A DNA stretch of 64,000 nucleotides from Ehretia macrophylla (lineage: Eukaryota > Streptophyta > Magnoliopsida > Boraginales > Ehretiaceae): contig CM075770.1 in NCBI GenBank assembly GCA_037974665.1, forward strand, positions 632,501-696,500. Reading direction: 5' to 3'. Shown one piece after another: positions 56,785-64,000 of the stretch. The translations under genes were made by a program, and so were the position numbers. The notes under the pieces are model-generated. The model did no database searches. It was not told the DNA's origin and saw only the letters and a program-made list of their open reading frames with translations. The stretch's first letter is position 1. Each line of letters starts with the position of its first letter.

Positions 56785-57586
56785 TGAGACGGTACGCAAG
56801 TCTTGGCACCAACAGTACCCACGGCTTAGCCAAGACGTACAGAGGATGGAGTCGAAACGTGCATGAAATAGGGTCGACGTGCACGGTGCGAAAATTGTAC
56901 GATGGCAAGGACAGACCCTCACCCACGTTTCTAGAGTGTTCTAGGGCGGTGGAGATAGTTTAGCAAGCCTTAGGGGCGAAATTTGAGCGAAGGGACCAGA
57001 ACTGAACCCGGAAGGTTCCAGAAATTTGGCTAAGTATGGAGAAAAATCTGCCAGGCTACCCAACTGCCCGACAGACTACCCAGACTGCCCGAAACTGTCA
57101 AGAATTTTCCAGCTTTGTGCATGGGCGGGATATTTGGATTTTTCCAGCATATTTGAGTGTAGATAGCTCTAGAAATTATATTTGTACATAGACAAATATA
57201 TGGCTAAGATTGCAGCCACTTGGCATAGATCATAGGCATTGGTTTAAGCCTTGTACATGTATAAATTTGAGTATTGAGCAATGAAATGCAAGTTTGCCTT
57301 GCCCATTTTCGTGCATACATTCCAGCCCTTTTTCCTTAGCATATTTTCGAGCTTTCCACAAGCATACACAATTGTGTTCATCTTGCCAAAGGGTCAGCAT
57401 CCGTACCCAAGCACCCTTTGCAAGTGTGTCGTGCATTGGCTAAGTGTTGGGGTCATCAACATCTAACACTCTCAAGGTTCGTGTTGCGCACTCTGATAAC
57501 CTCATAGGCGCACTTAGTCAGCCCACAGTGCTTGGCTAAGGCCGCACGGAGTTGAGATTTCGTCCTCAATCTTTGACCATGTGACA
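56785..57586 (+). repeat. 3' LTR
   Basis: An 802-bp copy of the 5' LTR, preceded by the purine tract AGGTGGGGGAGGG. Compared with the 5' copy it has scattered substitutions and an extra block of about 20 bases near 57050-57070 (GCCAGGCTACCCAACT type). Confidence 0.88.
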
Positions 57587-58418
57587 CTATACCGTGCTGG
57601 CTTATTAACACTTAAGTGGTTAAACAGTAGCTAGTTACCATTTTTATTTTATGCTCTTCATGGAGATATAGGGTGATTCTGAAAGATAGGGAGAGGGAGA
57701 GGGAGAAGGAGAGCAACTTTACTGAGAAATAAAACTGCAATCCGAGGCTTTATACCGTTGTGTTTGATGTGATGGGAGTCAACAATTGAGCCAAGTCCAC
57801 GCCGTTATGCCTTTGAGGTCCGACAAATCCTTCTAACATAACTCCAAGCATTCGAGTTCTCTTCAAGTTCAAAGCATAATAATATTGAGAATGCTCATTG
57901 AAGGCAAGAAGTTATCCAAGCAACAAATAATGTTGTATTCATGATGATCTCACCCTGAAATGAAGATGAGGTTATCTTATTGATTCTAACTGAACTACAG
58001 TAGTAGTAGTAGTCGTTCATTTGTCGACAGACAACCTACTTAAAGGCCTAACATAATTGCATTTCAGAATAGCTTCAGTGTATCTCATCGTAGGCATAAT
58101 GTACTCAACACAAAACACATCACCAACTCCCTTTGTCCTCTTCACCATAATCACAATCTATTCAAATATGTATATATCTTGTGAGTGATTGCCACAAGAT
58201 GAACCATTACCATTACAAAACCTCACATGGCCTAATAAATAAATTAAAAAAAAAAAATCAAACGAACCACTACTTACTATACACAAAAGTAAACATGAAC
58301 TGTGTTTAGACTGACATTATAGTTTCCATTGATTACCTCTCGATTTTGTTTTCATCGCCACCATATATAATAATGCAAACTGAACAAACTTCCGTAGGGC
58401 TATTACCTACACTTGCTA
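57587..58418. other. Intergenic DNA and 3' region of the At1g16860-like gene
   Basis: A GGGAGA-type purine run lies at about 57688-57712. The part near 58300-58418 is probably the 3'UTR of the minus-strand gene. No ORF of note. Confidence 0.45.
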
Positions 58419-61414
58419 CTAAACTGGTATAACATCAATCTTTGAAGCATCTTCACACCTCAAAACAATACCCTCAAGACTAGCTGGAAATATGCATTTC
58501 ATCCATTGGCATCCAGTTGTGAATGGCTCTGGTGGAGGAACGATCATGAGCACATTCTCATTCCTCTGAACAACTCCCATTACACTAACTGTGCTTCCTT
58601 CTTTGATATACCTAACAATCACAGACAAATTTCACATAGTTAGCATACCTCTCCAGGAGTTCACTATCAAGTAACTTCTTCAGTGATGACACAGAATATC
58701 TCAAGTATCTACCAAGGGGGGTAAATCAGGCTTTTAGATGCACTTCTTTCAAAAGTTCTAATTAAGTTTTATAATCCGACATTCAGGTGCACAAGATATT
58801 CCTTTGTGTATTTCATCCATTTCTCCTGTGCAGGACTGGCAGAGAGGGGGGAAGAGTACTGTCACCATGGAATGGGGACAGTGACTTGAATGTGAAGACT
58901 AAGAAAACAATTATAACTTTGGTTCTAAATGCAACATCAGTTCATTGTCTTCCTTTTGACAAAAATGTAAAAGAGAATATAAAAATGCCATATCGATCAT
59001 AACTTTTAAGATAGATATGTTCAGAGGGGGGTAGATATGTTCAGAGGGGGGTGAAAGGCATGCAGCTGAGAATTTCTCTAAGATTTTCCATTTTCAATGG
59101 TAACAAAGTTGTCCACTGCCTGATTGATGTTGGTTATTTATATGAAGAGAGACTAAGAGTGAAAACAAACTAAAAATTTTGAATAGAAGGAGACGAAAAT
59201 GCAAGGAGAGAAAAGAGGAGGCTCTACCCTTCCTTCAACCGCATTATACGATCATCACTTGAAAGATTCCTCTCTCCTAACCACCTGACAAATTCTGGAG
59301 ATAAATTGCTCTTCAGCGGATTGACTTCAACAACAACAGACTCCTCAACATAAGGAGTGACCCTTGCACCATAGCCAGTTTTAACCAAAGCTCTCAATCC
59401 AGACTGAAAATCAGAGATGTAAAAGTCAACCACATGCCTCTGCAAGAAAATTTAAAAAAAAAAAAAGGACTTAAGGGAACAAGGTGAAATCTCAGTAATC
59501 CTGAAAAGGGTCGTATCACCAAGAGAGTTATGGATCATAGAAACAAAAATCACAGTCATCATCACAATCAACTACTGTGACTGAGGTTGATGTCCTACAT
59601 TTGTCATAAGAGCCCATGAATCCTTCGGTATGAGAAGATGGAAACAATTGCAAGTACAAATACAAACTCCAGTAGTTTCACTGAGGATGATATGATTTAT
59701 AAAAGGGTATAAAGGTTGAATTAAGCTACTCACTTCGGATGATCTAAGCCCCCAAGTAAACCGGCGATGAGTAGGATTTGCAGCTTTAGAATCCCAGCCT
59801 CGGTACTCGTATAAGCTTGTGGATGTATACACACATCTGGGAACCCTTTGGAAAGATGATTCAAGCGGCACATTTCCGCAAGTCACCACCTTCACAAATA
59901 CAACAGATCATGATGTCAAAAATCACAGGGGATGCCAAGGAGGCACTTTTGAGCAAGTAAGTGACTACCCAAATGCGATTCAGACTACCAAAGTAACAAA
60001 GTGGCATTTTGTGCACAATTATGGGACCAGCAAAACCAATGAAGACTTAACATGAAATGTTATCCAGTACTTACAGTTTTGTATATCTTAATTTACGAGC
60101 AGCTCAAAAATAAAGAACTCAAAAAGAACACCAAAACAGAAAAATATTAGGTATATGGGGTTATCTTCGAATATTTAATCCATCATGTACAAATAATGTA
60201 ATATAATATTAGTTGAGTTAAGGCCAATCAGTAAATGACAATGACCTCTTTGATGCAATCGTCTATATCTTTTCTTATCAGTTATCTCCTCACTGAAGTC
60301 TTTTTGTTTTTCTCGTTTTAGCTCATATGATCCATGGGATGGTACTGTCCCAAAATAAAACATATAATTCGTTTAAGAAAAATTTCATGTTGAAGGGCTG
60401 TTAAGAGAAGACAAATGAAGTAAGCATTGGCTGCTAAAGATCCTAGATCCAAAACACTAATTGTAAAACGTAGGATAAATGTTAGTAAATTAGCATTTTT
60501 GAGAAAATACATACCCCAGAGACCTTGACATATTGGCCATTTTTGGCAGTCCTCAGCTCAGCATCTGGATATTGGGTGATGAAACCAATAATAGCTTTTC
60601 TCCCATAACAAGAATTCCAGATGAACAATGCAGCGACAATTACAAATAAAACCACAACAGCAATGAGGAGAATAGCATTATGCACCGCGCCAAGTATAAA
60701 CCCACCAGCAATGAAGCCCATCACAAACAGCAAAATCATTGCCCATAAGATGGCTTTTGGGAAGTTCCTCTTGAATGAATAGTCATCAACTTGACTAAGA
60801 GTGGTCACAGCCTGGTTGTTAGCAATAGAAGGACCACGCACCTTTACTGACCCCATCGAGTCCAGAGGACCAGAAACCTTTCGCGGGGCCCCAGATGAAT
60901 TCAGTGGGCCAGAAGATATAGGACCAGATGTAATGAGACCTGTTGTGGGAAGAACTGGTGCTTGAGGGCCAGAATGTTGGCGACCTGTGGGTGTCACTCC
61001 ACCAGACTGAGGGCCTGATGATTTCTTTATAGGTTCCCCATGTTTGTTCAGTGGCCCAGAATTTGATTTTTTCATTGAAGCTGAACCAGGAACACCTGCA
61101 GATGATACAGGACCTGAGGCGGAATAGCTGGCTCTGGCTGCAGAGCTAGGGTTGATAGGTCCCGAATGTGAAGAAGCTCCAGCAAAAGATCCAGTCCGGG
61201 ACGGAGCATTACTTATAGGTCCAGATTTCCTAGACTTAGATCCATCCACCGGGATGTCAAACATCTTTCCAAGCTCTCCTGACTTCTTTATGTCACCACC
61301 AGTATAGGGCATGGCCACTGAGCTCATGGTTGGCGTCCTTTCTTTTGGCTGCTCCGGCCTGCCTGATACATACAGGCCATTGCTGAGCTGATGAGATGGG
61401 AATCTGGAACCCAT
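58419..61414 (-). CDS. Uncharacterised membrane protein, At1g16860/At1g78880 family
   Basis: Four coding exons give 486 residues: 61414-60515, 59889-59734, 59439-59228, 58611-58419. The N-terminus MGSRFPSHQLSNGLYVSGRP is followed by a long Ser/Gly/Pro region (to about residue 215) with many S-G-P motifs. Two adjacent hydrophobic segments, about residues 228-247 (AILWAMILLFVMGFIAGGF) and 252-275 (NAILLIAVVVLFVIVAALF), come next. The C-terminal half is soluble-looking (YVKVSG, CVYTSTSLYEYRGW, VVDFYISDFQSGLRALVKTG, GSTVSVMGVVQRNENVLMI). Architecture and motifs match a plant family of unknown biochemical role; older databases mislabel it as ubiquitin-protease-related. A 5'UTR intron of about 2 kb probably precedes the ATG, with its first exon near 63480-63545. 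No damage was seen. Confidence 0.92.
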
Positions 61415-63545
61415 AAGCCTTTTCCTTGTGGCACGCGTTTAGTGAGGCCTCAGAAATGATGATTCTATCTTTTGTTGTCTGATTTAATAGCCCTCTGACA
61501 GAAAAATAAATGCGGTTGGTCAGAAACACGTTGCACAAAGCTGGACTTCACGACAAAATACTCAAAAGTAACAGTTGCGGCACGTGAAAAGAAACACATG
61601 TAATCATTCACAGCTAAAAAGAGAAGTGACCAATCACCAATCAAGATGCAGGCGAACAAGCTGAATTAGTTCATTTTCAAAAGAAAATGCTGCATCCAAT
61701 TATGATGTGGATAGGATAATAAGATTTCGTCACCAACCATATAAAGAAGCAAATACCAAATATAGAAAGATTTGCAAAAACTCTAAAAAAAATTTAATAA
61801 GAAGCAGGTTATAGTTTGAACTTTAGGCATAAGAAGGTTGTATACACAAACTTCTTGTTCTTTGTTTACTTTTTCTGTTCTTTTTCTTTTTCTTTTTCCT
61901 AGCATTTTAAGAGTATAATCTTGGGAAAGACAATATCTTGGGAAGGTACTTAAAACAGAAAGCAAGGCATGAGGGGCTACCAGTGAGCCATCCTTGTTTA
62001 TATCTCATTGTATGACCTTTTTTTTTTTTTTTTGTCGGACATTGTATGACTTAATATCTATTGCACAAGTAGTATTGCAACTTCTGACATATTGATAACT
62101 AAACCAGTAACCAGGGGAAATTAATCTACACAACCCGATATTCAAAAGATGTGCTGAAAGTGGGTTATTATGACTCAAATCAATATCACATGGAAACATA
62201 ATTTTCTAGCATTATTCATTATATAATTGTAGTAGAAGATAGATTACGTATACAGTATAAAATCATCTCAAGGCTTGCCATATAGGCCACACGACAAGCA
62301 CTGTAACTCAAACTTTCCAGATATATACAAATGACATAGATTGAAGAACCGGTAAAAGAACTGCAAACATTCAGAATTTAATTGAGAGAGATAAGGAGAG
62401 AGCAAATTCATAAAGAGTGTTTATTAAGAAAACGAACAAGTAAACAAGACATATATCTGACAGACTGAGAATTCATGCAGGCTGAATGTTCTGAAACTGG
62501 AGATGAAATCAATTAATACAATCAGCCAGACTTTTCCAACTGCACACATGAAAGCAAGAGACCAAGAGTTAGACAAACATCAATAATAGGTGTAACACCA
62601 CTAGTTTTCAGTTCCTTGGAAATTGTCGGAAGGGGAAACAGACACCAAAGCCACCTCAGAATAAAGAATACACCCAGATCAAACATCCCCAACCAAAAGC
62701 TCAAGCCACAAAAGGGCCTTTCAGTACACATATGCATACACAAAAGTGAATAATAGATATAGAGCAGAAAGTTATACTAACTTACAAAATTGGTAGCCGC
62801 AAATAAAAGAACTGAACAAAGCAATAAAAAATCTTCAAAAAAGAACTTTAACTGCAGCTAGTACTCTCTAAAAATTGAGAACTAGGAATCTAAGATCGCC
62901 TGGCCTAACAAATCAGTTTTATTACTGTGTTTAAAAAAGATAACTTGAGTTTCCCAATCTTTTTTGTTTTCTTTCTTATTTCCCTTGAACTTATATTACT
63001 GATTTAACACATAAATTAGCCAAAAAAAAAACTAACTTTACGAAAACAAATCGATAAAGCAAAGCATACCTTACTGTTTTAACACATAAATCAGCAAAAA
63101 GAAAAAAAAAATACTTAAACAAAAGAAACCACATAAATGAAGCATACCCTTCCTGTTTTAAGACATAACTAAGCCCAAAATATAGAAACTTTACAGAACA
63201 AACCACAGAAATGAAGCATACCCTTCTGTTTTAAGACATAAATAAGACAAAAAGATACAAACTTTACAAAACAAATCACAGAAATGAAGCATACCCTTAA
63301 CACCATTTTGAACAGTAACAGTGCGGCAAGTGGAGAAAGATCAGCCACCAGGACAAGTAAATTGAAGTATGAAGAAAAGAAAATAATGGATAAAATGGAA
63401 AGGAAAAAAAGACAAAAGAAAAAGAAAATATTTTTATCAGATATACATATATATATATATATTTGTGTATGTATGTACCTGACGAAGAAAAAGAAGAAGA
63501 GGGTCTTAGAGATGAAATCTGAAGGAGATTTGGAGACATGATATG
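61415..63545 (-). promoter_or_regulatory. Leader region with probable 5'UTR intron of the At1g16860-like gene
   Basis: No coding exon lies upstream of the ATG at 61414. On the minus strand, a donor-like TCGTCAG|GTACAT at about 63479 follows a Ser/Phe-biased stretch with an ATG at 63539-63537, suggesting a leader exon near 63480-63545 and a long leader intron. The interval contains T- and A-rich tracts and a tandem repeat at 62990-63298. Confidence 0.4.
62990..63298. repeat. Tandem repeat, ~74-bp unit, about 4 copies
   Basis: The landmark GCATACC recurs at 63064, 63142, 63216 and 63289, giving periods of 78, 74 and 73 bases. Each unit contains TGTTTTAA.ACATAA, AAACTTTAC and CA.AAATGAAGCATACCC. 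The right-hand units are more alike than the left-hand ones, as if the array grew from that side. Confidence 0.75.
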
Positions 63546-64000
63546 TATGTATCTGCTGCCAACTTGGACTTTGTCTGTAGGTATATATGGGTCTTTTTTA
63601 CTTCATTTTCTGGTGCGATCCCATCACCGTCTCTCTCTCTCTCACTGAGGTTTGAGTCTTCAGAGAGCCGCAACAACTGGTAGACTGTGAAAAAAAGATT
63701 ACAATATTGTATATATTATACTAATGACACTAATTATAGTAACTATTTTTAGAGAGAGAGAGAGAGAGAGACAATTATTTCTAGAGAGAAAAAATAAACA
63801 AAAAGGTCAAACTGAAAACACACCTTCCACCTTCTTAACAGTCAGCAGCACAGTACAATCACACACACACACACACACACAGTCTCTATCTTTCTCCCTG
63901 TTTGGTGTGCTTTCTACTCGTGACTGTTTATCTGATGACAATTCTGCCCTTGTGTAACCAAGTAAATTTCTCATAGTATATTGAATGTTAAAAAGAACTT
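63546..64000. promoter_or_regulatory. Upstream region of the At1g16860-like gene to the window end
   Basis: Microsatellites CT (63630-63643), AG (63752-63770) and CA (63861-63880) are present. Short ORFs over them are artefacts. No gene was recognised to the window edge. Confidence 0.45.

Larger units (their letters stand above)
53774..57586 (+). mobile_element. Non-autonomous Ty3/gypsy-like LTR retrotransposon with gag and protease but no pol
   Basis: Two LTRs (53774-54557 and 56785-57586) start TGAGACGGTA and end ..TGACA. They enclose a primer-binding site TGGTATCAGAGCC (54560-54572, initiator-Met tRNA type), a gag frame, a retropepsin-like frame and a purine-rich tract (56771-56784). Only about 2.2 kb separates the LTRs, and no reverse transcriptase, RNase H or integrase motif is present. 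The flanks share CTAT (53770-53773 and 57587-57590), a probable target-site duplication. It lies about 40 bases beyond the end of the F-box/kelch relic. The LTRs differ by point changes and a short insertion, so the copy is not recent. Confidence 0.88.

Overview
This is plant nuclear DNA, almost certainly from a core eudicot. Genes are split by AT-rich GT-AG introns. Proteins are plant-specific types (DWF5 sterol reductase, TIFY/CCT/GATA ZML factor, single-B-box BBX protein, P-class PPR protein, MTPC4-type cation carrier). Intergenic DNA is full of poly(A/T), CT and AT tracts, small inverted-repeat transposons, a tRNA-derived SINE and a degenerate LTR retrotransposon. I cannot name the species.

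Layout. 1-4431 (+): 3' part of the V-type H+-ATPase catalytic subunit A gene, whose start lies outside the window. 5215-6126 (-): FAM32A-like nuclear protein. 7587-11478 (-): DWF5, 7-dehydrocholesterol reductase, 13 exons. 12094-14082 (+): intronless PPR protein. 15735-20937 (-): MTPC4-like CDF cation transporter, 13 exons. 21856-27097 (-): class I alpha-mannosidase (MNS type, GH47), 14 exons. 30450-34209 (-): ZML-type GATA factor. 43390-44175 (+): BBX32-like B-box protein. 46889-50957 (+): chloroplast-type PNPOx/FMN-binding split-barrel protein with an in-frame stop near the end of exon 1. 52104-53732 (+): decayed F-box/kelch gene. 53774-57586: LTR retrotransposon with gag and protease only. 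58419-61414 (-): At1g16860-type membrane protein. The 27-30 kb and 35-43 kb intervals have no convincing gene and carry several inverted-repeat elements.

These are independent housekeeping and regulatory genes, not an operon. From memory, their Arabidopsis counterparts fall into two conserved neighbourhoods. One is VHA-A / FAM32A / PPR / At1g16860 (At1g168xx and At1g788xx-789xx). The other is F-box-kelch / PNPOx / BBX32 / MNS / ZML / MTPC4 (At1g515xx-516xx and At3g211xx). The window therefore looks like an ancestral eudicot gene order that Arabidopsis split after genome duplication.

I found no undescribed multi-gene system. The points most worth checking are the premature stop in the PNPOx-family gene next to the dead F-box/kelch gene, the pol-less gag-protease LTR element with TGA decay, a SINE with flanking repeats in the ZML 5'UTR intron, and several long inverted-repeat elements. 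All exon coordinates come from reading splice sites and keeping the frame; no alignment was run.
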